This document shows positions 1-8,127 of a stretch of DNA of 64,000 nt, one piece after another (position 1 is the stretch's first letter; each line of letters opens with the position of its first letter). The notes under the pieces are model-generated. The model did not search any database, was not told where the DNA came from, and saw nothing but the letters and a program-made list of their open reading frames with translations. The translations under genes and the position numbers were made by a program. Source of the DNA: Dactylosporangium sp. AC04546 (GTDB lineage: Bacteria > Actinomycetota > Actinomycetes > Mycobacteriales > Micromonosporaceae); the NCBI RefSeq assembly GCF_022095675.1, contig NZ_JAHYSG010000043.1, forward strand, positions 1-64,000, read 5' to 3'.

Positions 1-146
1 TGGGTGGGCAGGGGTTCTGTTGGGGGCGGTTCGGTGGGGTGTCGCATGCGGGGGTGCCGTTGAACGAGATTTTCGCGGACTGGTTCGAGTTCCGTGATGG
101 TCTGGTGGTGCGGCGGCGGACGTTCTTCTACCGGCCGGCGATCTGA
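1..146 (+). CDS. C-terminal fragment of a SnoaL/NTF2-like protein (5' end outside window)
   Basis: Only the last 47 codons are present, read in the frame that ends at TGA 144-146. The tail reads [19 protein letters not shown], which resembles the last beta strands of the NTF2/SnoaL fold (a strand ending in F-R-x-x-D-G-x-I/V-x-x-x-R-x-x-F). Members of this fold are small isomerases, hydrolases or ligand-binding proteins, and the substrate cannot be read from this piece. The 3' end overlaps the convergent regulator gene by 19 bp. The assignment rests on a short motif and is tentative. Confidence 0.45.
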   Translation, partial: GGQGFCWGRFGGVSHAGVPLNEIFADWFEFRDGLVVRRRTFFYRPAI

Positions 147-646
147 GCTTCGAGAGCTTCCTGGAGGGTTTCCTGCTGCTGTCTGGCGGCGCGGTGGGCT
201 TTCCAGCGGTCGAGCATGGCGGGCATCTCGTCGAGGAGGAACTCGAAGAACTCGGCGGTGGTGTCGGCGCGGCGGCCGGCGGGGGTGGTGGGGTCGAAGG
301 CGTTGGCGGCTTCGCGGAAGGTGGCGGCCCAGCGGTCCAGGAGTGGTTCGCGGTGGAAGATCGCCTCGTACCAGACGTCGTTGTGGACGTGGAAGACGTC
401 GTGGCGGGTGCCGGGTTCGCGTTCGCGGGCGACCATGTGGACCTGGATGAGGTAGCGCACGGCGCCGGAGATGGCGGCGGGGCTGGCTTTGAGGGTGGTG
501 GCGAGTTCGGCGGCGGTGCGCCGGCCGCTGTCGGTGGCGAGGAGCGCGGCGAGGACGCGGGAGGGCATGCGGGGCATGCCGGCGTCGGTGAAGGCCACTG
601 CGAAGCGTTCGATGTATCTGCTGGTCTTGGCCGGGTCGCGTTCCAT
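128..646 (-). CDS. GbsR/MarR-family transcriptional regulator
   Basis: The 172-residue protein starts [19 protein letters not shown] and has a winged helix at about residues 25-90, including [23 protein letters not shown] as the helix-turn-helix. A long helical C-terminal half with [17 protein letters not shown] probably forms the dimer interface. This layout is typical of the GbsR-like branch of MarR regulators. It is divergent from an ABC exporter operon, and a perfect palindrome lies between the two starts, so local control of the exporter is the simplest role. The effector is unknown. Confidence 0.85.
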   Translation of the reverse strand: MERDPAKTSRYIERFAVAFTDAGMPRMPSRVLAALLATDSGRRTAAELATTLKASPAAISGAVRYLIQVHMVAREREPGTRHDVFHVHNDVWYEAIFHREPLLDRWAATFREAANAFDPTTPAGRRADTTAEFFEFLLDEMPAMLDRWKAHRAARQQQETLQEALEAQIAGR

Positions 647-671
647 ATGGGAACTTTACCAGCTTCTGAAT

Positions 672-689
672 TTTCACAATTTTGTGAAA
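672..689. promoter_or_regulatory. Palindromic operator between regulator and ABC exporter
   Basis: TTTCACAA (672-679) and TTGTGAAA (682-689) form a perfect 8-bp inverted repeat around TT. It is an AT-rich island in very GC-rich DNA, 18 bp upstream of the exporter ATG and 25 bp from the regulator start. Size and symmetry fit a MarR/GbsR dimer. Binding by the adjacent regulator is inferred. Confidence 0.7.
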
Positions 690-707
690 CGAGCGTATGT
701 TGGCGGC

Positions 708-1634
708 ATGACTTCCGCTATTGAGGTGTCCGGCCTGATCAAGCGGTTCGGCCGGACGACCGCCCTCGACGGGCTCGACCTCAACGTCGCCGAGGGAGAG
801 GTCCACGGCTTCCTCGGCCCCAACGGGGCCGGCAAGTCCACCACGATCCGCGTGCTGCTCGGCCTGCTGCGCCCCGACGGGGGAGCGGCGCGGCTGCTGG
901 GCGGCGACCCCTGGCGCGACGTGGCCACCCTGCACCGCCGCCTGGCCTACGTGCCCGGCGACGTCACCCTCTGGCCGTCGCTGAGCGGGGGAGAGGTGAT
1001 CGACCTGCTCGCCCGGCTGCGCGGCGGCGTCGACCCGAAGCGCCGGGCCACCCTCCTGGAGCGCTTCGACCTGGATCCGCGCAAGAAGGCCCGCACCTAC
1101 TCGAAGGGCAACCGGCAGAAGGTCGCGCTCGTCGCCGCGCTCGCCTCCGACGTGGAGCTGCTCATCCTGGACGAGCCGACGTCGGGCCTGGACCCGCTGA
1201 TGGAGGAGGTGTTCCGCGACTGCATCGCGGAGGAGCGCCGGGGCGGCCGTACCGTGCTGCTGTCCAGCCACATCCTGTCGGAGGTCGAGGCGCTGTGCGA
1301 CCGGGTGTCGATCATCCGCAACGGCCGGACCGTGGAGACCGGCACCCTCGACTCGCTGCGGCACCTGACCCGCACCGCGATCGCCGCCGTCGTCGCGTCC
1401 CCGCCGGTCCTCGACGGTCTCGCCGGCCTGCACGACCTGGTGCTCGACGGTGACCGGGTGACGGCGCAGGTCGACACGGCCGCGCTCGGCCCGGTCATGC
1501 AGGCCCTCTCCGCCGCCGGGATCCGGTCGCTGACGTCGCAGCCGCCGACCCTGGAGGAGCTGTTCCTGCGCCACTACGCGACGGACCCCACCATCGAGCC
1601 CGCCGCGGAGCTGGCCGCGGAGCCCGCGTCATGA
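708..1634 (+). CDS. ABC exporter ATP-binding subunit
   Basis: The 308-residue protein begins [20 protein letters not shown]. It has Walker [10 protein letters not shown] (about residues 43-51), an ABC signature in the form [15 protein letters not shown], Walker [13 protein letters not shown] and the switch histidine in SSHILSEVE. The C-terminal extension is like those of DrrA/polyketide-antibiotic exporters. I chose ATG 708 over the longer upstream reading because the latter would run through the operator. The stop overlaps the permease start (ATGA), so the two are translationally coupled. Substrate unknown. Confidence 0.92.
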   Translation: MTSAIEVSGLIKRFGRTTALDGLDLNVAEGEVHGFLGPNGAGKSTTIRVLLGLLRPDGGAARLLGGDPWRDVATLHRRLAYVPGDVTLWPSLSGGEVIDLLARLRGGVDPKRRATLLERFDLDPRKKARTYSKGNRQKVALVAALASDVELLILDEPTSGLDPLMEEVFRDCIAEERRGGRTVLLSSHILSEVEALCDRVSIIRNGRTVETGTLDSLRHLTRTAIAAVVASPPVLDGLAGLHDLVLDGDRVTAQVDTAALGPVMQALSAAGIRSLTSQPPTLEELFLRHYATDPTIEPAAELAAEPAS

Positions 1635-3196
1635 CCGGGGTGTGGCCGCTGCTGCGGCTGTCGGCGCGCCTCGACCGGGTGCGGCTGCCGATCTGGATCG
1701 TGGTGCTCGTCGCGTCGGTCGCGGGTTCCGCCTCCTCGTTCGCCGAGGTGTACCCCGAGCAGGCCGACCGCGACGCGCTGCTCGCCGCCGCGAACGGCAA
1801 CCCGACGTTCGCCGCGATCTACGGCAACGCGTTCGGCAGCTCCGTCGGCGCGCTCACGTCGTGGCGGCTCATGACGTTCTACGGGGTCCTCACCGGCCTC
1901 ATGACGATCTTCCTGGTGATCCGGCACACCCGCACCGACGAGGAGACGGGCCGGCTCGAGCTGCTGCGGGCGACCGTCGTCGGGCGGGCCGCCCGGCTGG
2001 GGTCGGCGCTGCTGCTCGCGGTACTGGCGAATCTTCTGCTTGCCGCTCTTGTGGCGGCGTCGATGCCCGGCCCCGGCCCGTCGTCGGTCGCGCTGGGGCT
2101 GGCGTTCGCCGGTGCGGGCCTGACGTTCGGTGCGGTCGCCGCCGTCGCGGCGCAGCTGACCGAGTCGTCGCGGGCCGCGACCGGCATCGCCACCGGTGTG
2201 CTCGGCGCGGCGTTCCTGGTCCGGGCGGTCGCCGACTCCGCCGACGTCGGCTGGCTGCGGTGGCTCTCACCGATCGGATGGGGGCAGCTGGTGCGGCCGT
2301 ATGCGGGGGACCGGTGGGCGGTCCTCGCCGTGCCGCTGGCCGTGACGGTCCTGCTGGTCGTGGTCGCGTTGCTGCTCAACGCCCGCCGCGACGTCGGCGC
2401 CGGGCTCCTCGCGGCGCGGCTCGGGCCGGCCGGGGCGTCCCCGGCGCTGCGCGGCCCGGTCGCGCTCGCGTGGCGGCTGCAGCGGGGCACGTTCCTGGCC
2501 TGGGCCGCCGGGTTCCTCGTCGGTGGGCTCGCGGTCGGGTCGGCGGCGTCCGGGGTCGGTGACTTCGTCGAGGGCGGCGCCGCGGACCTGCTGCGCCGTT
2601 TCGGCGGGGAGAAGGGCATCGTCGACGCGTACCTGGCGACCAGCCTCGGCCTCGTCGCCATGCTCGCCGGGCTCTACACCGTCTCGGCGGTGCTGCGGCT
2701 GCGCGGCGAGGAGAGCGACCTGCGTGCCGAACCCGTCCTCGCCACACCGGTGCGGCGGCTGCCGTGGATGGGCTCCCACCTGCTGTTCGCGTTCGCGGGG
2801 ACGGCCGTGCTGCTGCTGATCCTCGGCGCCGCCGCCGGCCTCGTCCACGGCCTCGCCACCCACGACCTGGCGGGGCAGTTCCCCCGCGTGCTCGGCGCGG
2901 CGGTCGTGATGATCCCGGCGGCGTGGGTCGTCGGCGGGGTCGCGGTCGCGCTGTTCGGGCTGCTGCCGCGGGCGGCGGCGGTCGCGTGGGCGTGTGTCGG
3001 CGGGTTCCTGCTCGTCACGTTCCTCGGGCCGGTCCTGCGGGCCCCCGGCTGGGCGCTGGACGTGTCGCCGTACTCGCACGTGCCGCGGCTGCCCGGGGCG
3101 GCGATGACGTGGGCACCGGTGTGGTGGCTCCTCGTGGTGGCGGCCGTCCTGACGGTGGCGGGGGCGGCCGGGTTCCGCCGCCGCGACGTCGGCTAG
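1631..3196 (+). CDS. ABC exporter permease, polyketide-antibiotic (TnrB3-like) type
   Basis: This 521-residue protein has about twelve hydrophobic segments in two halves, each starting with a cytosolic stretch before the first membrane helix ([19 protein letters not shown] near the N-terminus, [19 protein letters not shown] near residue 280). The two-half layout matches the antibiotic-transporter permease family that includes TnrB3 of tetronasin resistance. With the preceding ATPase it would form one exporter in the cytoplasmic membrane. The 3' end meets the convergent ADP-ribosylglycohydrolase gene with a 4-bp overlap. Confidence 0.88.
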   Translation: MTGVWPLLRLSARLDRVRLPIWIVVLVASVAGSASSFAEVYPEQADRDALLAAANGNPTFAAIYGNAFGSSVGALTSWRLMTFYGVLTGLMTIFLVIRHTRTDEETGRLELLRATVVGRAARLGSALLLAVLANLLLAALVAASMPGPGPSSVALGLAFAGAGLTFGAVAAVAAQLTESSRAATGIATGVLGAAFLVRAVADSADVGWLRWLSPIGWGQLVRPYAGDRWAVLAVPLAVTVLLVVVALLLNARRDVGAGLLAARLGPAGASPALRGPVALAWRLQRGTFLAWAAGFLVGGLAVGSAASGVGDFVEGGAADLLRRFGGEKGIVDAYLATSLGLVAMLAGLYTVSAVLRLRGEESDLRAEPVLATPVRRLPWMGSHLLFAFAGTAVLLLILGAAAGLVHGLATHDLAGQFPRVLGAAVVMIPAAWVVGGVAVALFGLLPRAAAVAWACVGGFLLVTFLGPVLRAPGWALDVSPYSHVPRLPGAAMTWAPVWWLLVVAAVLTVAGAAGFRRRDVG

Positions 3197-4089
3197 CTCG
3201 GGGCGTTGTGGGGGAGGGGCTCGCGGTTGGTGATCCACTCGGTGGGTACGCCGCGGGTCCCCGGCCGCTGTCCGGTGCCCGCGTAGGCGGCGACGATGCC
3301 GCCGGTGATCGCGGCGGTGGTGTCGACGTCACCGCCCGCGTCGAAACACGTCCGCAGCGCGGCCGGGTAGTCGGTGAGGTGTTTCGCGGCGGCCCAGATC
3401 GCGAACGGGACGGTGTCGGCGGCGGTGACGCGGCTGCCGTTGCCGAGGATGTGCGCCGCCCTGACCGGGTCGCCGGGGACGCGTCTGGCGCGGATCAGCA
3501 TCCGCGTCGTGCCGGATTTTTCCGGCATGTACGGCAGGATCTGGCCGATCAGGTCCCGCGGCGGGGTCCCGTCCAGGCGCGCTTTCGCGGCGAGGGCGGC
3601 GGCGACCGCCACCGCGACGGCGCCGGCGACACCGTCGGGGTGGGCGTGGGTGAGCTCCGCCTGCGCGGTCGCCTCGCGGGCGGCGGCCGCCGGGTTCCCG
3701 GCGTGGTAGGCGCCGAGCGGTGCGACGCGCATCGCGGCGCCGTTGCCGAGGGAGCCCTGCCCGCCGAACGCGTCGGCCGCGGCGGTCCGCCAGTGGGTGC
3801 CGGCGGCGATCGCCGACAGGACGAGGTACGCGCCGACGCCGTAGCCGCGTGCCGGGTCGCAGGCGGTGGCGAACGCTGCCGCGAGCCGGTCCTGGTCGAC
3901 GCGGCCGTCCGTGTGCCCGAGGTGGGTGGTGAGGACGGCGGCCATCTGGGTGTCGTCGGTCCACGGCCACGGTGTGCCGCGGGCGTCGGGGACGGTCATC
4001 TGCTGGGCGCCGAGCGCGTCACCGACGGAGAGGCCGTCGAGCGCGCTGCGGGCGAGGTCGAGCCGGGCCGCCGCGTACAGCACCACCAT
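3193..4089 (-). CDS. ADP-ribosylglycohydrolase family protein (DraG-like)
   Basis: This 298-residue protein carries the metal-binding signatures of the family in order: GLSVGDALGAQ near the N-terminus, WTDDTQMA, GNGAAMRVAPLG in the middle, and GGDVDTTAAITGGIVAAYAG near the C-terminus. Such enzymes use a binuclear Mg2+ or Mn2+ centre to remove ADP-ribose from proteins, nucleic acids or small molecules. No ADP-ribosyltransferase is nearby, so the target is open. I chose ATG 4089 because TAGGAT lies 8 nt upstream, a typical leaderless -10 box; the reading frame continues further upstream without family similarity. Confidence 0.9.
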   Translation of the reverse strand: MVVLYAAARLDLARSALDGLSVGDALGAQQMTVPDARGTPWPWTDDTQMAAVLTTHLGHTDGRVDQDRLAAAFATACDPARGYGVGAYLVLSAIAAGTHWRTAAADAFGGQGSLGNGAAMRVAPLGAYHAGNPAAAAREATAQAELTHAHPDGVAGAVAVAVAAALAAKARLDGTPPRDLIGQILPYMPEKSGTTRMLIRARRVPGDPVRAAHILGNGSRVTAADTVPFAIWAAAKHLTDYPAALRTCFDAGGDVDTTAAITGGIVAAYAGTGQRPGTRGVPTEWITNREPLPHNAPS

Positions 4090-4112
4090 GGTGCCCGATC
4101 CTACGGCTCTAG

Positions 4113-4131
4113 TTGACATAATGTCCATTAT
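4113..4131. promoter_or_regulatory. Putative ArsR operator/promoter upstream of the SRPBCC-ArsR pair
   Basis: TTGACA (4113-4118) overlaps the palindrome ATAATG-TC-CATTAT (4118-4131). GACAT-A-ATGTC (4115-4125) is a second overlapping symmetry. AT-rich ATAAT..ATTAT symmetry is usual for ArsR-family sites, and the ArsR gene is second in this operon. I could not place a convincing -10 hexamer, so the TTGACA may be coincidental. Confidence 0.5.
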
Positions 4132-4189
4132 CGAACATCCAGCGGGTCGCGGCTTGCAACGGTTGGTTGCGTGTCGGAGAGTGGAATGT

Positions 4190-4648
4190 ATGGAGTCCGG
4201 AGAGTTCGGGACGATCGAGCGGCGCATCCACATCGACGCGGCGCCCGAGGTGGTGTTCGACGTGGTGTCCAGCCCGCAGCACCTGCGGGAATGGTGGCCC
4301 GACGAGGCCGAGTACCCGGTGGTCGCAGGCGGCGCCGGCCGGATCCGGTTCGGTACGTCGTGGGTGCAGTTCACGGTCGTCGACGCGGTGCCGCCGCGGC
4401 GGTTCGCGTTCCGCTGGACCCACCCCGAGGATGCGGCCGCCGCGGCGGACAACTCGTACCTGGTGGTGTTCGACCTCGAGCCCGCCGGCGGCGGGACGCT
4501 GCTGCGGATGACGGAGTCCGGGTTCCGGCAGCGCGGCTGGGACGAGGCGAAGGTCGCCGCCGAGCACGCGGAGCACGTCACCGGCTGGGACCTGTTCCTG
4601 CCCCGGCTGGTCGACTATGCCGCTTCGGTCGCCGGGAGGACGCCGTGA
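4190..4648 (+). CDS. SRPBCC/AHSA1-domain protein
   Basis: The 152-residue protein is a single START/SRPBCC domain of the Aha1 C-terminal-like type. It starts with ERRIHIDAAPEVVFDVVSSP, has the PQHLREWWPDEAEYP motif and ends in a long C-terminal helix (HVTGWDLFLPRLVDYAA). Such proteins form a hydrophobic pocket, and most bacterial members paired with ArsR regulators lack a known ligand. ATG 4190 follows a purine-rich GGAGAGTGGA. The stop overlaps the GTG of the ArsR gene. In most genomes the ArsR gene comes first, so the order here is reversed. Confidence 0.85.
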   Translation: MESGEFGTIERRIHIDAAPEVVFDVVSSPQHLREWWPDEAEYPVVAGGAGRIRFGTSWVQFTVVDAVPPRRFAFRWTHPEDAAAAADNSYLVVFDLEPAGGGTLLRMTESGFRQRGWDEAKVAAEHAEHVTGWDLFLPRLVDYAASVAGRTP

Positions 4649-4998
4649 CGGTCGTGGTGGACGACGAGCTGTGGTCGGCGGTCGGTGACCCGACCCGGCG
4701 GCGGATGCTGGATCTGCTGCTCGCCGATGGCAGCGGTACCGCCACCAGCCTGTCCGAGCGGCTGCCCGTGACCCGGCAGGCGGTCGCGAAACACCTCGCG
4801 GTGCTCGACCGGGTCGGGCTGGTGCATGCGACGGCGGCCGGTCGGGAGAAGCAGTTCCGGGTCGACCAGGTCCGGCTGGCGCGGGCGGTGGCGCAGCTGG
4901 CCGAGGTGGGCGCGGCGTGGGACGCGCGGCTGCAGCGGATCAAACGGATCGCCGAGACGATCTCCCGCACCCAGGAGTCTCGTTCGCCGGATCGGTGA
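4645..4998 (+). CDS. ArsR-family transcriptional regulator
   Basis: The 117-residue protein opens with ELWSAVGDPTRRRMLDLLL, the ArsR signature, followed by the recognition region LPVTRQAVAKHLAVLDRVG and the wing region TAAGREKQFRVD. No cysteine metal-site motif is visible, so it is not an obvious metal sensor. GTG 4645 overlaps the upstream stop (GTGA). It probably represses this operon through the palindrome at 4113-4131. A related ArsR-SRPBCC arrangement, fused into one protein, occurs at 53118. Confidence 0.88.
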   Translation: MTVVVDDELWSAVGDPTRRRMLDLLLADGSGTATSLSERLPVTRQAVAKHLAVLDRVGLVHATAAGREKQFRVDQVRLARAVAQLAEVGAAWDARLQRIKRIAETISRTQESRSPDR

Positions 4999-5126
4999 GG
5001 TGCGGGTCACCGTGCGTCAGGATCTTTCTCCCAGGGAGGTCGTATCGGCGCAGGTGGGCAGGAATCTTGCGGGTTCGGGTGACGCGACGCTAGGTGAGCG
5101 GCGTATGCGGCCGGTACCCTGTGCGT

Positions 5127-5402
5127 ATGCGTGAGGTGCGCAACGATGTGCGCAAGGAGCGGGTCACCGTGACCATGCCGGCCGATGAGGCGGCGGCGGT
5201 GCGGCGGCTCGTGGACGCGGGTGGCGCGGAGTCGGTGTCGGCGTATGTGGCCGAGGCGGTGCGTGGGCGGCTGGCCCGGGACCGGGCGCTGCTGGCGTTG
5301 AACGAGCTGTATGCGCAGCGTGGTGTTCGGCTGGACCCGGAGCACCACGCGTGGGCGCGTGAGGTGCTGGGGGTGGCGCCGGCCGGCGGTCCGGTGTCGT
5401 GA
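5127..5402 (+). CDS. Ribbon-helix-helix antitoxin (VapB-like)
   Basis: The 91-residue protein has a basic N-terminus, the strand KERVTVTMPADEAAAVRRL and the helices of a ribbon-helix-helix DNA-binding domain, with a C-terminal tail that would contact the toxin. I start at ATG 5127 because TACCCT lies 7 nt upstream, giving a leaderless promoter. The gene overlaps the PIN-domain gene by 4 bp (GTGA), the usual antitoxin-first layout. It would neutralise the toxin and repress its own promoter. Confidence 0.8.
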   Translation: MREVRNDVRKERVTVTMPADEAAAVRRLVDAGGAESVSAYVAEAVRGRLARDRALLALNELYAQRGVRLDPEHHAWAREVLGVAPAGGPVS

Positions 5403-5800
5403 CCGCGGTCGGCGGGCGCATCCTGGACAGTTCGGCGATCCTCGGGTTCGTGGCGGGCAAGCCGTACTCGTCGGCGATCGTGTGGCATGCCGTGGATCAG
5501 GGCGTCGTGCTGGCGGTGCCGGCGGCGGCCCTGGCGGAGGCGTGGGCGCAGACGTCACCGAAGGACTATGCGGTACTGCGGGTCCTGCTGTCGCTGCCGG
5601 TCGTGGTCGTCGACGACCTGACGGCGGCGGACGCGGTCGACAGCGGTGCGCTGCTCGGCGGTGACGGTGGTCCGGCGCTGGTGGCGGCGGCGCATGTGGT
5701 GCGGCGGGCGCAGGCCCGGCCGGGCTGGGCGATCGTCACGGACCGGGCCGACACGCTGCGGTCGCTGGATCCGCAGGCCGAGATCGACGAGTTGCCGTGA
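5399..5800 (+). CDS. PIN-domain ribonuclease toxin (VapC-like)
   Basis: The 133-residue protein shows the PIN-domain pattern: Asp10 in RILDSSAILGF, Glu47 in ALAEAW and Asp115 in AIVTDRADTL. PIN toxins cleave RNA in a Mg2+-dependent way. One oddity is that the third acidic residue, usually found as D-x-x-x-A-A, is not clearly present: the segment reads GGDGGPALVAAAHVV, so the acid may be Asp89 or may be lost. Translation is coupled to the antitoxin by GTGA. Confidence 0.78.
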   Translation: MTAVGGRILDSSAILGFVAGKPYSSAIVWHAVDQGVVLAVPAAALAEAWAQTSPKDYAVLRVLLSLPVVVVDDLTAADAVDSGALLGGDGGPALVAAAHVVRRAQARPGWAIVTDRADTLRSLDPQAEIDELP

Positions 5801-5908
5801 CTCCCCCAGGTTTTCTTTGCGGCTGATCAACCCTGGTCAACGTTGTGGTGTGGGCTGTCGTACGGTGTGTCGCGTTCAGAAAATGTCGGTGGTGGCTGGT
5901 ATGAACGT

Positions 5909-5924
5909 TCCGACACATGTTCGA
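5909..5924. promoter_or_regulatory. Candidate LexA (SOS) box
   Basis: TCCGACACATGTTCGA matches the actinobacterial LexA consensus TCGAACRNNYGTTCGA at 14 of 16 positions; the two mismatches lie in the left half-site. It is 20 bp upstream of ATG 5944. A degenerate half-site makes this only a candidate. Confidence 0.35.
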
Positions 5925-5943
5925 ATCTGGGTTGGAGGGTGCG

Positions 5944-6720
5944 ATGGTTGCCGCGCGGACCGCGGCCAAGGGGTTGTCGACGGTGGATCTGGAGCAGATC
6001 CGGGACACCCTCGCGGCCGGCCGGAAACCGAAAGTCGTCTTTACCGAGGCTGCCGGGCAGATCGCCGGGCAGTTGGGTCAGGTCGTGGCATTGACCGACC
6101 CGGAGCTGTCCGACGAGTTCGTCGTCGTGCGGTTCGGCAAGGACGAGTTGCCCTTCTCCCCCGCCGATCTGGCGATCGCCCCGAAGGCGGCGCCGCAGCG
6201 GCGCGCCGCAGTTCCCGCACCTCGTGAGGAGAGCCCAGTGCCAGCCCTGACCACCGCCGACGCCACTGCCGACACGACCGCCGAAGCGCCGGCCGCCCCG
6301 GACTCCCCCACCACCGCCGCGCCCGCCGGGAAGGGCGCGGCCGTGCCGCCGGGCGCGCCGTTGCTGCCGGAGCCCGCCGCCGACAAGTCCGCCGAGGCGA
6401 AGCCGGCGAAAGCCGCCCCGGCGAAGAAGGCCGCCCCGAAGGCGAAGGCCCCGGCCGGGCTGACCGTGACCCTGGCCTACGCCGACGGCGAGTGGACGGT
6501 CGCGGCCAGCCAGGGCGCGAAGGCCCTCGCGAAGCCGTATGTCATCAAGCCGAGCGAGGCCCTGAAGATGGTCGGCATGCTCGACGTTCCCGGCGTCCAC
6601 GACGCCGTCGAGGAGATCGTCCAGGCCGCCCGCGCCGAGGCCGAAGCGGAAGCGGAACGCCTCCGGAGCGAGCTGGCCGAGATCGAGGCCCGCCTGGCCG
6701 AGCTCCGCGAAACCGAATAG
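5944..6720 (+). CDS. Hypothetical protein with Ala/Lys/Pro-rich linker and C-terminal coiled coil
   Basis: I do not recognise this 258-residue protein. It has a folded N-terminal region of about 85 residues (KGLSTVDLEQIRDTLAAGRK; a valine-rich strand FVVVRFGKDELPF). A long disordered Ala/Pro/Thr linker follows, then a basic AKAAPAKKAAPKAKAP stretch like the tails of actinobacterial HU or histone-H1-like proteins. A second small domain (LTVTLAYADGEWTVAAS) and a charged terminal coiled coil (ARAEAEAEAERLRSELAEIE) complete it. RBS GGAGGG lies 5 nt before ATG 5944. The basic tail suggests nucleic-acid binding, but that is inference. Confidence 0.7.
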   Translation: MVAARTAAKGLSTVDLEQIRDTLAAGRKPKVVFTEAAGQIAGQLGQVVALTDPELSDEFVVVRFGKDELPFSPADLAIAPKAAPQRRAAVPAPREESPVPALTTADATADTTAEAPAAPDSPTTAAPAGKGAAVPPGAPLLPEPAADKSAEAKPAKAAPAKKAAPKAKAPAGLTVTLAYADGEWTVAASQGAKALAKPYVIKPSEALKMVGMLDVPGVHDAVEEIVQAARAEAEAEAERLRSELAEIEARLAELRETE

Positions 6721-6742
6721 CCGAGCCCCGCCTGAGCCCCGC

Positions 6743-6786
6743 CCGAGCTCGAGTCAGAGTTCTGCTCGAGCTCTGACTCAGCTCGG
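6743..6786 (+). terminator. Strong intrinsic hairpin
   Basis: CCGAGCT (6743-6749) plus GAGTCAGAG (6751-6759) pair with CTCTGACTC (6771-6779) plus AGCTCGG (6780-6786). This gives a 16-bp stem with a single bulged C at 6750 and an 11-nt loop. It lies 23 bp after the stop of the preceding gene. No long U tract follows, as is common in GC-rich actinomycetes. Confidence 0.75.
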
Positions 6787-7202
6787 CCTTGGCCGGCCCG
6801 GCTACCGGTCCGCCAAGGCTCGGGCTGGCTCCGATCCTCCCGCTCCCCCGGCCCGTGCCCACGGGTCGGGGCCGGGCCGGGGCGCTGGATCGGGGCGCCG
6901 GGCATCACACCCGGGCCGTCGAGGCGGGCGCAGATGTCGGCGACCACGGGCCCGCTCGGCGCCGTCCGGGTGGTGGCCGGCCGGGCCGCCACCAGCGAGC
7001 GCAGGCGCCGGTCGACGTGGTGGCCGAGGCGCTGCGGGGAACGGCACCCCGCACCCCCAGGTCTTCGCGCTGTGGGTCGGGGACATGATTGCGGGCGGGC
7101 GGCCCGGCGTTACCGTTCCATGGTCGGCTCCACCCCCGGAACCGGCGAGACGAGCACCAGGGCCGGCCACGACGCACAGCGGCACGGCCGGAACGGACAG
7201 AT
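6787..7202. other. Stretch without a supported gene
   Basis: Reading both strands gives only low-complexity Arg/Gly/Pro-rich frames without start signals, motifs or plausible folds. No tRNA-like cloverleaf, repeat or palindrome stands out. It may hold the promoter of the acyltransferase gene or decayed coding sequence. Confidence 0.5.
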
Positions 7203-8081
7203 GTGACCGACGGCGAGGCGTCTGCGTTATCCCCGGCTGTATCCCCGGCCCAGCCATCGCGTCCCACAGACCTGGCGGCCCTACCGGCAGCCGGGTCCGC
7301 GCCTGCGGGTGGGGTGTGGCGGGCGCCGCGGACGTGGCGGGTCATGCTGCTGCTGGCGCGGATCGTGGTCGGGGCGGTGGCGCGGCTGCGGGTCAGCGGT
7401 GACGTGCCGGCCGGGGTGCGGGCCGGGGCGGTGATGTTCGCGGCCAACCACATCGGGCCGTTCGACCCGGTCGTCATCACCGCCGCGTGCGGGAAGGCGC
7501 GGCTGGCGCCGCGGCTCATGGCGACCGGTGGGCTGTTCCGGGCGCCGGTCGTCGGTGGGGTCATGCGGGCCGCCGGGCACATCCGGATCAACCGGCGGCA
7601 GGCCGACGTGGCCGCCGCCGTCGACGACGTGGCCGCGGCCCTCGCCGTCGGGTCGCATGTGCTCGGGTACCCGGAGGGGCGGATCACGCTCGACCCCGGC
7701 ATGTGGCCGGAGCGTGGCAAGACCGGCATGGCGCGGGTGGCGCTGCGGACCGGGGTGACGGTGGTGCCGGTCGCGCAGTGGGGTGCGCACGAGGTGGCGG
7801 CGTGGGGCGGGTTCGGGCCGACGGTCCGTGCCGTGTGCCGGTCCCTGCTGCGCCGGCCCGTTGTGCGGGTCCATTTCGGCGCGCCGGTCGACCTGTCCGG
7901 TATCGACCCGGCCGCGCCGGGCGCGGCGCAGCAGGCCACCGACCGCATCATCGACGCCATCACCGCCGAACTGCGCCCGCTGCGGCCGTCCGAGCCGCGC
8001 CTGCCCCGCTACGTCGACCCGGTCCGCCCGCTGAGTACGCAGCGCCGCCACCGCCCGCCAACGGAACGCGCCCGCCCCTGA
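7203..8081 (+). CDS. PlsC-type 1-acylglycerol-3-phosphate acyltransferase
   Basis: The 292-residue protein has the acyltransferase block I NHIGPFDP (His and Asp of the H-x4-D catalytic motif) around residue 86. It also has a phosphate-binding block resembling E-G-x-R in the form GYPEGRITLDPG, and a later hydrophobic-proline block TVVPVAQWGAHE. Such enzymes acylate lysophosphatidate or related lipids at the membrane. GTG 7203 is preceded by a purine-rich GGAACGGACAGAT. The first 45 residues are low-complexity, so the true start could lie somewhat downstream. Confidence 0.85.
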   Translation: MTDGEASALSPAVSPAQPSRPTDLAALPAAGSAPAGGVWRAPRTWRVMLLLARIVVGAVARLRVSGDVPAGVRAGAVMFAANHIGPFDPVVITAACGKARLAPRLMATGGLFRAPVVGGVMRAAGHIRINRRQADVAAAVDDVAAALAVGSHVLGYPEGRITLDPGMWPERGKTGMARVALRTGVTVVPVAQWGAHEVAAWGGFGPTVRAVCRSLLRRPVVRVHFGAPVDLSGIDPAAPGAAQQATDRIIDAITAELRPLRPSEPRLPRYVDPVRPLSTQRRHRPPTERARP

Positions 8082-8097
8082 GCGGCCCGCCTGAGTG

Positions 8098-8119
8098 GCC
8101 CGCCGCCGCGGCGGCGGGC
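8098..8119. terminator. Perfect 22-bp GC palindrome between convergent genes
   Basis: GCCCGCCGCCG (8098-8108) is followed directly by its reverse complement (8109-8119). It sits between the stops of the acyltransferase and the erythromycin-esterase homologue, where a bidirectional terminator is expected. No U tract on either side. Confidence 0.55.
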
Positions 8120-8127
8120 GCCTCACG

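Noticed and set aside
6787..7202. Small plus- and minus-strand frames before the acyltransferase
   Set aside because: They are Arg/Pro/Gly-rich shadow frames without start signals, motifs or codon bias; no tRNA fold.
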